A DNA stretch of 64,000 nt from Motacilla alba alba (Eukaryota; Chordata; Aves; Passeriformes; Motacillidae). The DNA lies in contig NC_052046.1 in the NCBI RefSeq assembly GCF_015832195.1, positions 44,464,473-44,528,472 of the forward strand, given 5' to 3'. Shown one piece after another: positions 11,101 through 23,148 of this stretch. Position 1 is the stretch's first letter; every line of letters begins with the position of its first letter. The notes beneath the pieces are model-generated. The model was given only the letters and a program-made list of their open reading frames with translations. It did no database searches and was not told the origin of the DNA. The translations under genes were made by a program, and so were the position numbers.

Positions 11101-14100
11101 GTAGGATTTGGTTCATTAGTTTCCATGCAACTCCTTGATTAAGGACAAGAGCAGATTCTGGGACCCCATAAGATTAGTGAAGCTGAAGCCAGTACATGTT
11201 TTTCAGTAGAGATTTTAACAAATTTAGACAAACTCAACAGTACTTTGCAGATGTTTCTGTAGCTACTCACAGTGTGAAGCCAATGTTCTCACTCTTGTCT
11301 AGAGTGCCATAGAGAGAGATCAGGAATGGCTGATTTGTCTTGGTCATGTTAGTCTTTCCAAAGAAATGAATCTTGACCTGGTAATGAAAGACTGAAAGAA
11401 TACAAAAGAGAATGCCATTAGGAAAACTCAATCACCAAAGAGACAGCTGATGACAAAACCACCCTGCCTCACCTTCGAAAATCCTAGGCTGGAATTTGCC
11501 AACTTCACTAAAATGAGTTTATTTCCCTGCAGGTATCCAGGGAACTATTTTTTTGCAAGAATGTAAATATTAGCAAGCAAGGCAATCACCATTAAAGAAC
11601 ACCTTTGCAGATATTGCAGCTAAACTTTGCACTCAAGCTGCCACTATAATAATACCAGAGTATGCAGTATCACCTTCAAACCTGCTATTTAACATCTAAG
11701 ACTTGATATACTTGACTTGAAACAAGTGAGCTGTGCCCTTCTCTTACAGGAGGCTTGGTAAAAGGAAAAAAAAAAAAAACAAAAAACACCAAAAACCAAA
11801 AACAACCCACTGACACTGCAGGTTAAGCATCAAATGCCAACAGAACACTAGTCATGCAGTTGCTCTAACAGTGCATGAATGTGTGCTTTGATTGCTGGTC
11901 CATCTCACAATGCACACTGTAAGAATACCATAGGGTGCAGGCAAAGCTAAGGAGGAAAATAAAGTAGTAAAATCCAACATTATTTTCCTAGCTGTGAGGA
12001 AAATATACTCCTCCCAGTTTTCTCTGGCTTCATCATTCTTGGACTTCCCACAGCAGCAACTAGAATCAAGAAGATCTGAAGATCTGTGATATTTTAATGA
12101 GGGCTGGTGCTCCTCTAGCAAGTGGACTACCAAAGCCACAAATCTGATGCTTGCATATCTTTAATGCTCACCAGACTGAGTTCTGCTGATTATTTCCCCA
12201 GCAGAAAGAAATAATCATTCAGAAGAAAAACACTGGAAAAGTTCCAAGTGATCGGGCAGCAGAAGTCATCTAACTTTTACTACTTACAAACTTGTTACAA
12301 AATACCTTTCTTTTTGCACTCTACCCTACACCTTGAGTAAGACAACACTTTTCTATGAGACTTGCATTCAGTGGCAAACTACAGGCCAGCTTCACCCCTG
12401 CTCACCACAGGCGCCAAAGCAGCAATATTCTCATCAGCAGCACATGCCCATCATGACACAAAACTGAGCACAAGTCCCAGTACTGCTCACCAGTAAGCAA
12501 GGAGTACCTACCTTTATAGGGCATCTGAGCACGGGTTTTCAGATACATTTTAGTGTTTCTCTTTGTTCTCACTCTGTTGACCTTGTAACCCAAATTGTTG
12601 CAGCGGTTCTTGCGGCAACTCAGGCAGAGGCCCTTCTCAAAGGCCTCCTTTGTGTTGCAGCGGTAGGCCATGCTTGGCTTTTCTTCATTGAGGAGAGAGT
12701 CAATGAAGAGGTGGATGGATCGTTCATGGGAGCATTTCACCAGCTGATCCACATCTTGAAAGAATGAAAATGTGTAATATGTACACACGTGTGCATATAA
12801 TGATATTAATCCCTAAGCAGTGCTGACAACAAGCATGATCCACTATGGCAGAACTGGGCTTTACAGGATGACTTTTAAAAGCATTTGAAAGAACATATTC
12901 CCATGCCTCTCAGAGCTCTTTCCTTGCAAGATACCTTGCAGGGCTACTCAGGTTTCCCTCAGAATACTACACTGTTTGTTTCAGAGCAACCTCACCTCCA
13001 AGCCCTTTCTCAGCAATCAGACGCAGTGCTTCTCCCAAATTGCAACCTGGCTGGAAACCTCCACCATTGGGATAAATATCAATGTGTCCAACAGGCTTCT
13101 GGATCCCAATACTGCGGTCTGGAGAGCCTCGGGTGTAGGTGTGTAGGACATCCACAAACTCAGCATCATCCGGGGAGAGGCGAGTGAGTTCATCAGCATA
13201 CTCAAAGGTAGGACCAGCAGGATCCAGCCCTTTATGGGTCAAACCGCAAAGAAAAACTGGTATTATTGTCTGCCAAAGATACTGACATTGATAACAAATG
13301 CCAAACTCAGCTGCCACATTGATCTAGAATATTGAGTTTTCCTGCCGACATTACAGATGGATCACTTAAATATCGTGAATGTATACAGGAGAATTAAATG
13401 CACTACCTCAAAATGTTGTCACTTTAAAAAATAAAATTTTAAAAAAATTTAAATTTTAAAAAATAAAAGTGAATGCAAACACATGGAAGGAAGCCCAGCT
13501 AACTTTCTCAGAGCTGTAGCATTTCCAGTGGATGGGAGAAACAAGCTCTTAAGTATTTTCTCAATGTCTTCCTTTCTTGTCAAGAACTGTAGAACTTGTA
13601 TCTGAAGTGTCTGAAGTATGGAAAAGTCTTGCTGACAATTCCATGCCAGGGGGACAAGTGGAAAACAAATGAGGGCTTCACTGTTCTACATACCTAAGGG
13701 GAAGGGGATTACTAGGGTAAACTGTCAAGCTGCAGAAACACTAACATAAAAAAAAACCCAGAGCTATTTTGCCAGTGAACAAATACTATCTCCTGTTCAG
13801 ACAACTACCCGAGAGTTGGCTGAAGGGACACATCTCTTCTGCAGCCCTCAGCTGGGGACAGGCACCTGAGCTGCTCACCCACTGTTAGCTCCACTTGGTC
13901 TGAGTTGCCTCCCTCTCAGCTATGAGGGCTTCAGGGGTCACATTACATTGTTCCCTGTGCTCTTCCCAGGGAACGGTTCATCCTCAGCACCAAGAGCAAC
14001 TGTGGAGGAATAACAGAGGGCTACTGATGTGTCAGTGATTTGGCATCCTCAGTGAAAGCAGCAAAGCTGCAACTTAGAAAAAGGAAGATCAGAGGGACTA

Positions 14101-17100
14101 GTGCTTTGACCTCCTGACTTTAATCTGCCACCTCTCTGCACCTGACCTTTCCAGATGTGACTGCTGCCTAGCCCACCTCTCAGCATGCCTGTGGATCTGG
14201 GATCACAGCCAGGCTCAGGTGAAAGAGTAAAGAGTGCCAGGAGCTAGGCTCCCTTCTGAATGGTGCTCCCAAGCTCTCCCAGCAACAAAGACAACACAGA
14301 TGAGCAACTTTCTTAGCCTCATTTGCTGATGCAGGCAATTCCTTTGTCAATGAGATAAGTGCTAGTGGCTCAGTTCTCCAGGTGCTGGGTTGTAAACCAG
14401 CCCCAGAGTGGCCATGCACTCTGCCTTGTCTAGCAGATTTCTCAGGCTCCAAAAATCACCTTAAACACATCTTAGCAGACATAGCAACAGGGAAAATATA
14501 TGCCTTCCCCAAATGCTCACAGTATTATATCCAGCCTAGAATATTCCTTGAGACTGTTATGATAACCGGAAGAGATCCAATGTGGATTATTACAAAGTTT
14601 ATCTGCCCAGTCTCCCTTTGAGCCCATATAAACCTCTTGCATCTACATCATCCCATGGCAAAGAGTTCTGCAGGTACTAAACTTGCCGCAGCAGAATTTA
14701 CTTCCTGTTCTGTTTCAAGGACTCCATCAGCTGCAAGGAATGACTGCCTGGATAAAGAAAACCCACTGAATTTCTTATGCTGCAAAAGATACTGTGACCT
14801 TTGCCAGCCATGGTTTGGTCAGTTCCCACCACAACCGCCCAGACTACTTCTTTATCAGGGCCTACTCACTCATTTCTTGTAAAAAAGGGTTTTTGCACTC
14901 ACCATCCTTGTTGTTATTTTCTGAATATTTTTCCAGTTCTACCCCAGAAATATTGGCCTTGTTGTTCCATTAAATCATGAATACATAACCAAAGTATTGC
15001 CAGCAAGCAACAATTATTCTGGTGATTTTTCAGTGGAACATAATATTTCAGTACGGAAGAGATGCAACTCTCCACTCTACAGTCACAGGTTTTCTTACCT
15101 GTAATTCTGTTCACCTTCTTTTTGGTCAGATTCCCAGCAATCCCAGCAGCATGGGCACCTAGACTGTATCCCAGCAAGTGGAGATTGTTGAGAGGATAAT
15201 TGAATTGCTCCTGCAGAAGAGGACAATTTCTTTAAAGTTCAAAACCAAACACAAAAACCATAAGAAGACACAAAATAAAATGCTTTGTTAATACTGGGAT
15301 TTTTGTTTGAGCCATGAATAACAGAAGAAACACTATACAGTTATCATAATTTTGTGCCATTGTAAATTTCTTGATCTAACTAATTCATGGCTAAAATCAA
15401 AACTGAGAGTAATGCAAAATAAAGGACAGAACACAGGGCTGTTTATTTCATAAAGGTTTTCAGCCACCCTCTCCTCACCAATTTCTGGATCTCCTAAGGC
15501 AGAGCACATTTCCAATTCCCAAGGACTGGCTTCTGTATAACATATACAGGAACCTGGCTTTCATAACTACCTCTCATAGAGCCCTCAGAAATACTCTGGG
15601 CCCACAGGACCCCACATACCACAAGGTAAAGTCTCTGGAATGCAGTACAAAAGGCGTCTGAGTAGGAGATAGCCAGTAGACCAAAGCTGGAATTTTACCA
15701 GTCCAGCGAAACTACTCTCTTGCAAGAGTTTAACTCCATCTACCCAACAGGAGTTGACTAACATAGATGCATCATTGCTGTTTTGTCTCCTATTACATTA
15801 CATAGAATATGACATGTGTCCCCATGTCTTACCTCCATCCAGTCAATAAACATAGCAACATCCTTTCCCACCAGCCTGGTGTATGCAGCTGACACCGGAT
15901 AGTGCTGCTGAGCTCGAACTAGCCAGTCCACAACAATGACGTTTGAGTCAGGTTCCCTCTTGTACAGAGCATCCACCAGCTTCGGGACCCAACTTTCATA
16001 CATCCCTGTCACCTGTTGGTTTTGGTGATTTTAATTAAAATAGGATATCTATTAATATATCTGTGAGACGCTTCTGCACAGTTTATCGGAAGTGCAGCTA
16101 AAAGGGAGATTCCTCCCACTTTGTCTTACCGTCCACCCGTGGATCACCACAAAGGTTTTACTGGTATGATTGAAGTTGCACTGTGCCAGGCTGTTCACGT
16201 GCCCAGGAACCAGGTAGCAGACATCCTCATCGGGCTCTGCAGGCGTCCGTAAGGAAAACTTGCTCTCAATTCCCTCAAAATTGTTTTTGCCTTCTTCTGT
16301 AAGAGCACAAAAAACATACAGCAGTGTTTTAGGAGTACTAGGACAAAGTCAGAAGGCACAGGTGCAGTGTTGGAGAGATATCTGGAACAGTCAAGAAATG
16401 GGATGGGTGGTATTAATTTCCTACAGCACTCAATGGACACACAACAGCCATGTAAAGAGGTAATCAAAGGGTGAAAATTGCTCCCCTTCCAAAGTCCTGC
16501 TAAAACAGTAAGAATCTGCTGAGCTGTCAGAGAAGTATGAATACATTTTGAGAGTCAGTATTTTCCCCATTACATTAAGCAGGAAACCTCTTAAGTATCA
16601 CAAGTGTACAGAAAACTGCATATGACAGTCACAGAGAGTCATCCAGGAAAGCAGAGCGTTACTACCATACTATTACATATTTTGGTAGTGTATCTTCCAC
16701 ATTACCTCACCAATAATCACTGCCTAACAAGGCCTTTTATAATTCCGTTCAGTTGCAATGCATTAAAAGTTGTGAAGTCACCACTGTTTTACAAAGTACT
16801 AGTTGTAAGTTTTGACCAACAAGCAGCAGGTGAGGAGATCAGACACCCATCAGAGACACTGAACTAGCAAACCAACAGTCTGTTTTGGAGTACATTTTCA
16901 GGTCATCTGATAACCTACAGAAAAATAAGCTGCCGAAAAATATCTTCCTCTGCCTAAAGCAGAGGGAAGGAGGGTGGGGAAGGAGGTGCTGATCTTGTAC
17001 TGGTGGTAACAAAGTATGTCATGGCCTGCAAAGATCACTCCCTCCAACTTCCAACTTCAGAATTTAGGTACTCCTTTTCCTGCCAAGACAGAGAAGTGAC

Positions 17101-20100
17101 TTTAGGCTTCATATTCACCATTTCCTCTGGGAAGAAACTTAAATGTCTCCTCTTTTTATGTCTGATTCAACTCCTAAATGCTTCTATGTACAGCACACCG
17201 TGTAATTAACTTTTCAAAACCCAGCCCCCAGTTTGGCAACTTTAGTTAGGCAAATATTGATTGCCCGTTTTTCAAGTGCAGCTGAACTTAGGCCAGCTCT
17301 GTCCTGCTCAGCATTGTCCTTCCCGGCATCAAGACCACCAACCCCTCACAAACTCCTAAACACACATTAATGAATGGCTCCAAGGCACCATAGAGAACAC
17401 AAATGGACAAGATAAGGATGCTAGGCATGCAAAACAGATTTCCACTCCCTTTTCCCACTGCAAAAGAGGTTTTCTATGATAATTGGCAGATTTGCATTTC
17501 CTGCATAAAGTTGTGCTGCATTGCTCAGGTGATAACTAACAATTCATTTTTTTCCAAAACAGTTTTTCTGGTCTTCTCATTCAAGCTACCATACACAACA
17601 TGGCACTGACTCACGCCTGACCTCATCTCAGGGAGCTCTAAAAAGTCTGGGATGTTCTTGCTGTGCTTGGAGGGTCACAAGAAATCAGGGTCTAACCTCC
17701 CTCATCAAATCTAAAACCAGCACAGAGCCTTGCAACAAATGCTTATGTGGTAGTCTCAGAGAAACTTGTCAGCCCTAATCAATGGCTTAAAATTGCCCAA
17801 GTTCAGCAGGATTTCTCACCTGTCAAAGCACAAGCAGGAAAGCAAGAACTGTTCACTGAACAGAGGCACTACTCAGCTTTAGGTTTTGACCTTGACTGTG
17901 CTAGGCCGGCTAGCTAATCCAGGATAATTACACTGAGGGCCCCCTTCCTGCCTCCTTCCTCCTAAAGAAAGGTGTTTTTCATAGACCTTACCCGTCCTTC
18001 TACCAGTACAAGCATTCACATAATGGTAAATATAACATTTTACCCATTAATGAAAGATAAATTTACCAAACTAACCAAATGCTTGTACTTTTTCTCTATT
18101 TCTGCATATTCAAAATTTCTTTTTGTCACCAACTGACAGTATAAAAGACTTTTTTTGGAAAAAATATTTACACCTATATTATTTACTTTTTAGCCAGAAA
18201 AAGAAAAGTCCCAAAGGCTGGTCGGTTAAATATCAGCTATAACTTTTTACTCTGCTATGAATCACTAAAACCTTGAAAGGAACAAGAACAGCTTTCAATT
18301 TTAAGGCATACAATGCTAGGACTTTCAATTATGTATATTCCCTCCTAGTATAGGAAGACAAAAAAGAATAGTCCACCTGCTCACTAGTTAATAGTGCTTC
18401 CTTTCATACCTAGATATCATTTCCCTTCTGGATTAAACTTATCTGATAATCATCCAAAATCTAAATTACATTGATATCCTGTCTTGTAGTGTGTTTTCAA
18501 TTACAAACACATGCTAGAATTTGCATGTAAGTCCAGACCACAGCTCTTTTGAAAACAAGCTCATAGGAAATTTACAATTCAAAGTGTACTACACTTAAGG
18601 GTACACTTGGAAAAGTGCACAAAGCTTAGAAAGATTGCAGTACAGTGGCACCTGCCACTGAAGACGTGCTAAGTGCTTCACACATATTTGCATGTTTGAA
18701 TCTAAAAATCTTTGATGGGGATTCAAGAACAGAAAATCACTGAGATACAGTCACCACCAAGAAAGAAGCAGCTGCAAAGCAACGGCCCATGAGTTAGGGA
18801 AATGGCAAGCAGCCACTTTTCTCATTTAACTATGGTGTATGAGGATTAGAAAGTCAGAAGAAATTACTGTTATCATCTTATGCACAAAAAGTGTCATGTT
18901 ATCTTATGTCCACATATGGTCAGTTCCCAGCAGGCAAGATACCCTTTGGATAAGGGAAGTGTGTGTGTAGTGGAGTTTATTACAGACTTCTTCACGGTGT
19001 ACTCATCAAGAAGCTTTCCTCAGAATGTGCCTGAGTTTGGCTTTGCAAATTCTATACAGCTCTGAGCAGAAGATATCTTGTCTACACCTTATGTTGTGCT
19101 GCACACATGCTGCAGTGCCACCTCACATCCCAGCTTCTGCACAATACAGGAACGCACAGTCTGTAGACACTCACCACACAGACCAACACCCGCATGTACC
19201 ATGCTTTAAACCTGGAGCAGAGAAGTTCAGCATATCACTTTAGAAAACAAGCATTTCCCACTTCTGCTTTCATACCTCATTGTATTTCTTGGTCAATTAA
19301 AAAAATTATTCAGAACCAAACTTTGTCATTCATAGACTTGCCACAAACCTTTTCCTCAGAGATTTAAAACGAGAAGTCTCCTTGAATCATGTCCTGAGCC
19401 AGTAAACCTCATTCTTACAGTTTACACAAAGAAGTGCAAAGACAGCCAATGTACACAGTCACCACAGTTTAGTTAAGATGTTTTAACTCAAGTTAATTAA
19501 ACCACAGAAAACCCCAAAATAGGTAGTTTTCAGCGCGTTCTGAAAGGTGAACAGAAATTTATCTGAATTAAGATTGCATTTTTCATAATGTAGATACAGA
19601 AATTAGATATCAAGAAATACACATACATCCATGTTGAGATACTGAAGTGGCTTTTTATGAAAAGAATGCAAGCCCCATTTCTAAACAAGGCCTTTGAATA
19701 AAACAGACTGGAAGTAAACACACACAGACAAAAAAGAAATCCATGCTTTTGCTAAAAACTACACTTTCCCAGACATAGTTCAGCAAAGGTACAAAGGCAT
19801 GTGTTGTGTATTGCCAAAGCTTCCAGGCACAGAGTTACAAATACAAGCACCTGTTGCAAAATAAAGTTTTCTGTCTATGCTATGTGCTTACAGTTAGCAT
19901 CACCTACAAAGGGATTGAGGGAACTGAAGCAGAATAAGAATTAAATTACCAATTCCAGATGGAAGCTGGTTTTTCAGGCTACATCGCCACAACTTCACCA
20001 TTTTGTCATGCTGTACAAAGTCTTCTGATGCTTTTCTTACATTCCTACTTGCACAGTATGAGTTTCCATATTTAAAAAAGAAAATTAAAAGCTGTCCTGC

Positions 20101-23100
20101 GCAGCAAGGTATTGAAAACCTCACAGAACTCAAAGAAAGTGGGGGTGGGGGGGAAGCTTACAAACTGCAAGTCAGTAGTTTTGATTTTCCTGTCCAAAGT
20201 TTGTGACACTTTGGACTTGTAAAATTCCGTTCAGTTAGGGACTCCTATAAATTATCAATTTTGAAAGCATCCCACTGACTTTAGGCATCTTGACACACCA
20301 ATCAAGAGAATTCAGTCTCAAGTTTCTTTCACAGGAGGCCCAGGACAACTTGGCTTGATTGTGAAACTGTTTACCACTGGTCAGCTGGGTGGAGAATGTG
20401 AGTCTTGAGGAAGTAACAACATTTGGAATATTAATCAAAAGCTAATCTACCTACATCACACAGGTTGCCAAAATATGATAATAATGCATTTGCCAGAATG
20501 AGTGCACCTAAGCTATGGTTTTAAAAATGGAATCTTTGATAAACAACAATTTCCTAGCATTATGCACTCAGAAATGGAAATAGTGTTAGATAGGTGCAAA
20601 GATCCTTAGAAAGTATACTGCTGGACTCTGTCTTCTATAGCCCACAGAGACCTGCATGCACACACATGCACAGCAGCAAACATCTGCACATAACATCAAA
20701 CATTTACTAGCTGTAGTTAACTGGGTTAAATCTTCCCTTAGCCAACAATCAGCATTAGGAACACTCATTAATCAGTTGTACTGAATTCCTAAGAGTTCTG
20801 AAGCAAACTCACAGTCAGCTGCAGTAAAGGGCCTATATCACAGAAACGGTAATAATTTATTTTGACGTACACTACAAACTGAAAGCCTACTACTGTGTGT
20901 TGCAATCCCAGGAAACCTACCTCACGAGTCAGGTTAGTGTTTAACCTTGCTGCAAAAATATTACAACTTCACGTTTATTATGTATTCCTCAATGGCAGAG
21001 CCCTGAGAGTACGTTCTGCTTCACTTCCCAGGTGGAGCCAATGGAAAGAGCAACACCTTTGGAAAGCTACTGGGCACAAGTTCAGAAGCTAAGTAAGAAC
21101 CTCCCAGCTCAAGTTTTGCAGCTGGCAAACTGCTGTTCTCTCACTGCACACAGGGGTGCCCACCCCTCTCCGAGGCACTCCCTGACAAATCTTTACTCAG
21201 CTGCAGCTGGGACACTCACAACTCAATCCAGCAGATATCCAGACATCGATCAGTCCCTCTGGAATATCTGCAATTAGCTGAAGACAAAATGCAACCACTG
21301 TCAGTAATACAGAGGTAAGGATGCATGAGAAAGTCCTATCATGCAAGTACTCCTAAAAGTTTGCTGGAATCTCCTCTGTGCAGGAGTGCTAGTGATCATG
21401 CTAATCTCCAGCACAACTTGAGGCCCGAGAGCCTCACCTCTGTGCCTTCTCAGAGACACATTGTTTCTCAAAAGGCCATGCTACAGTTGCCCTGGTATGT
21501 CTATCCCAAACATAAACCATAGAAAAAGCCAGCAGCTCACATCACACAACAGTGTAAATATGCTGGCTCTGTATTTACACTGGTAAAATAAGGATCTGAA
21601 TGTATTTCTAGCAATGTTTTTATCTTTTCTGGGAATACCAATGCTTTCTTCACCTAAAAAATCTTTTACTATGTTGTTCTTTAAATACTCTAGATTCTTG
21701 GAGGGCTGGATCATGTGTTTTCTATGGTTTCAAAAAGCTTTTTACTGTGGTGTGCATGGAAAAGCATGGAACTAAAGGCTTGAATTGCTTTAGGAGGAGC
21801 ACACAACCTGCTTTCATATAACAATTCCTAAGAAGAAATAATGAAATCATTGGTAGGTCTGTGGCAAATCAGTTCCTGCAGGGATGAAAGTTTTCTCTGG
21901 GAAGACAGTTATTTTACTCTATAGAACTTGGATACTGTGATGAAAACTGGTTTTGATTGTCTCTGATGGCACAAGATTGGATTCAAAGCTAGAATACATT
22001 TCTTTTGCTATACCCTAGCACCCCATCCTCTTACTTTTGAATACTTCCCTTCAGCTTCCTTATACACAAAGAAGTAACAAAGGCACCCACAGCAGAAAAA
22101 AAAATGACAGTTTATATATTCCAGTTTAGGACCACAAAGCAGCTGTAGGAGCTACAGCCACCCTTTCTTCTAAGGCCAGAAACTTTCAAAGATAGATACT
22201 ATGTGTGGGAGATCAGGGTAAGAAAACAAGCCTGTGACAGGGCACTGCTAACAATATTTTAAGAGCTTTTTTTAAGCTTGAGGAGTAGTGGTCTCCTAAA
22301 GCTAGTTGATTTGTTCATAACAGCTTCAATTACATTGTGATGAATTGAGAGAGCATTAGTAAAAATCTAGTACAATTTGCACATAGCTTGGACAGGATGT
22401 CTATGCACAAATGCAGGTACAACCAGCAGTGCAAATAGCCATAAGTGAACACAGAGGGAGTAAATCACTCTGTTCACTTTTCCCCTAGTGGATCCTGCTC
22501 ATTACAGGCTTAATTACATCTCGAACACATTACCACGATAACGATGAAACTCAGCCTTGCCTTGTCTAGGATCAAGAACCGTACGAAGCTGGTATGCTGG
22601 GATGGATGAGTCCCACAGAGCAGGAAGACGAGGGACCTTACCGTGTTGCTAATGCTGTGCAAATCCCTTGCTGGGGGCAAGGGACTCTCAGATGCCACCT
22701 TGTCTCTGGGAAAAAAAAACACATCCCAAACCTCAACAGGTCGCGCCACCAGCCCGGCAGGTTGTGCCTGAGTTTCGGCTGGGGAACAGGCTCCAGGTCT
22801 CTCCTAACAGGATGGAAGTTCCCCCCAGTGTCGCTCTCCAGCGCCTTCCAAGCCCGCTCCACGACACCTGGGTCCCGCAGCATCCCAAACTCCTCGGGAT
22901 AGCTTCACAAAGGAAAGATTGCAAACTCCCCTTTCCCGCCACGCCGGCAGCGCCTCCCCCAAGCCCCCCTTTTCCCAAAAGCAACAGGCAGGGCCGGCAG
23001 CTCCCGGCAGGGCCGGCAGCTCCCGCAGCTCCCGTGTCCCGTGCGCGCTCCGGGCGCCGTCCCGGCCCCCGTCCCGGGACTCACCGCCGAGAGCAGCCAC

Positions 23101-23148
23101 CCAGCGCAGGCAGAGGCACACGGCGGCCAGGAATGCCTTCCTCCACAT
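8064..23148 (-). CDS. LPL: Lipoprotein lipase (LPL), full 10-exon gene model
   Basis: Secreted triglyceride lipase that hydrolyses chylomicron and VLDL triglycerides at the capillary surface, with apoC-II as cofactor. Coding segments on the minus strand are 23085-23148, 16130-16296, 15833-16012, 15099-15210, 12996-13229, 12512-12754, 11271-11391, 10355-10537, 9072-9176 and 8064-8109. They sum to 1455 nt, or 484 residues. Every intron has GT/AG ends and exons 3-9 match the human lengths. Visible in the protein: signal peptide about 1-21; catalytic S153 in GYSLG, D177 in LDPAGP, H262 in CSHERS; lid loop between C237 and C260; all ten disulfide cysteines (48/61, 237/260, 285/304, 296/299, 439/459); N-glycosylation sequons N64 and N380; heparin-binding R300, K301, R303; furin-type RTKR at 315-318; PLAT domain from about 334 with WSDWW at 411-415. 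All numbering is six below human, so the only net length difference before the tail is at the N-terminus. The gene is intact and Z-linked in known birds. Confidence 0.97.
9072..9176 (-). CDS. LPL: LPL exon 9
   Basis: Encodes the end of codon 435 to residue 469 plus two bases of codon 470, in 105 bp as in human. It starts VVFCSRDG and includes the last disulfide pair C439-C459 and the basic end VNRKRGG. In human the last two bases here are TG and the stop is completed by exon 10. Here they are GG, so reading continues into exon 10. Acceptor TCCACAG, donor GTATGA. Confidence 0.96.
10355..10537 (-). CDS. LPL: LPL exon 8 (Trp-rich lipid-binding loop)
   Basis: Encodes residues 374-434 and two bases of codon 435 in 183 bp, as in human. 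It contains the conserved sequon N380 (NKT), [12 protein letters not shown], and WSDWW at 411-415, the loop that docks on lipid particles. The basic stretch RIRMK near 424-428 aligns with the C-terminal heparin-binding residues. The acceptor is CCCACAG. The donor GTAACT departs from consensus at +5 to +6, though the upstream AAAA fixes the frame. Confidence 0.97.
11271..11391 (-). CDS. LPL: LPL exon 7 (start of PLAT domain)
   Basis: Encodes residues 334-373 and two bases of codon 374 in 121 bp, as in human. It begins the C-terminal beta-sandwich with [11 protein letters not shown] sequon NMT at N348 lies in a loop that differs from mammals and could add a glycan. Acceptor TTTCAG, donor GTGAGT. 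Confidence 0.97.
11766..11808. repeat. A/C-rich low-complexity tract in LPL intron 6
   Basis: A 14-A run followed by A-rich sequence with interspersed C. Simple low complexity with no sign of a retroelement body. Confidence 0.7.
12512..12754 (-). CDS. LPL: LPL exon 6 (catalytic His, heparin site, furin site)
   Basis: Encodes residues 253-333 and one base of codon 334 in 243 bp, as in human. It carries the end of the lid at C260, catalytic H262, the clustered cysteines 285, 296, 299 and 304, the basic heparin-binding group R300/K301/R303, and RTKR at 315-318. RTKR aligns with the human site where proprotein convertases inactivate LPL by separating the N- and C-terminal domains. Acceptor CAAG, donor GTAGGT. 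Confidence 0.98.
12996..13229 (-). CDS. LPL: LPL exon 5 (catalytic Asp, first lid cysteine)
   Basis: Encodes residues 175-252 and one base of codon 253 in 234 bp, as in human. It contains catalytic D177 in GLDPAGP, the loop [20 protein letters not shown], the strand [13 protein letters not shown], and the start of the lid at C237. The acceptor AAAG is weak but forced by frame and homology. The donor is GTGAGG. Confidence 0.98.
13427..13468. repeat. AT-only tract in LPL intron 4
   Basis: Alternating short A and T runs built on AAAATTTT and AAATTTAAATTT units, partly self-complementary. Low complexity with weak hairpin potential. Confidence 0.65.
15099..15210 (-). CDS. LPL: LPL exon 4 (nucleophile serine)
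   Basis: Encodes residues 138-174 and one base of codon 175 in 112 bp, as in human. It carries GYSLG with catalytic S153. The acceptor is TTCTGCAG and the donor GTAAGA. An extra sequon, NLT at N164, is present where the human protein reads SLT, so an additional glycan is possible but unproven. Confidence 0.98.
15833..16012 (-). CDS. LPL: LPL exon 3
   Basis: Encodes residues 78-137 in 180 bp, the same length as human. It contains ESWVPKLV and [12 protein letters not shown], among the most conserved parts of the alpha/beta-hydrolase core. Both ends are in phase 0, with acceptor AACAG and donor GTAAGA. Confidence 0.98.
16130..16296 (-). CDS. LPL: LPL exon 2
   Basis: Encodes residues 22-77: an acidic linker, then IESKF, the C48-C61 disulfide loop, the N64 glycosylation sequon (NHT) and the strand VVIHGWT that leads into the oxyanion-hole region. 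The acceptor is CTCTTACAG and the donor GTAAGA, ending in phase 0. Length is 167 bp against 161 bp in human, with the extra residues at the variable N-terminal side. Confidence 0.97.
16297..23084 (-). other. LPL: LPL intron 1
   Basis: At 6.8 kb this is the largest intron. It is AT-rich apart from its first 150 bp in the CpG island, and no repeat family or coding exon was recognised. In mouse, LXR-responsive elements lie in LPL intron 1; a search for direct repeats here was not possible by eye. Other introns: 2, 117 bp; 3, 622; 4, 1869; 5, 241; 6, 1120; 7, 733; 8, 1178; 9, 962. Confidence 0.9.
23085..23148 (-). CDS. LPL: LPL exon 1, coding part (signal peptide)
   Basis: Encodes residues 1-21 plus the first base of codon 22. 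The peptide begins [20 protein letters not shown] and is a signal peptide with a short hydrophobic core. The ATG at 23146-23148 has a purine at -3 (GAG before ATG), and no upstream in-frame ATG is seen in the 5' UTR. The donor is GTGAGT at 23079-23084. Human exon 1 codes for about 29 residues, so this one is roughly eight shorter. An arginine at position 15 sits inside the otherwise hydrophobic stretch, which is unusual. The cleavage site is probably near ALG-EE but cannot be fixed by eye. Exon 1 is non-conserved between species, so it is assigned by position, frame, donor and promoter rather than by direct similarity. Confidence 0.88.

Noticed and set aside
12885..13187. Plus-strand open frame opposite LPL exon 5
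   Set aside because: It is the antisense shadow of a conserved coding exon and has no features of its own.
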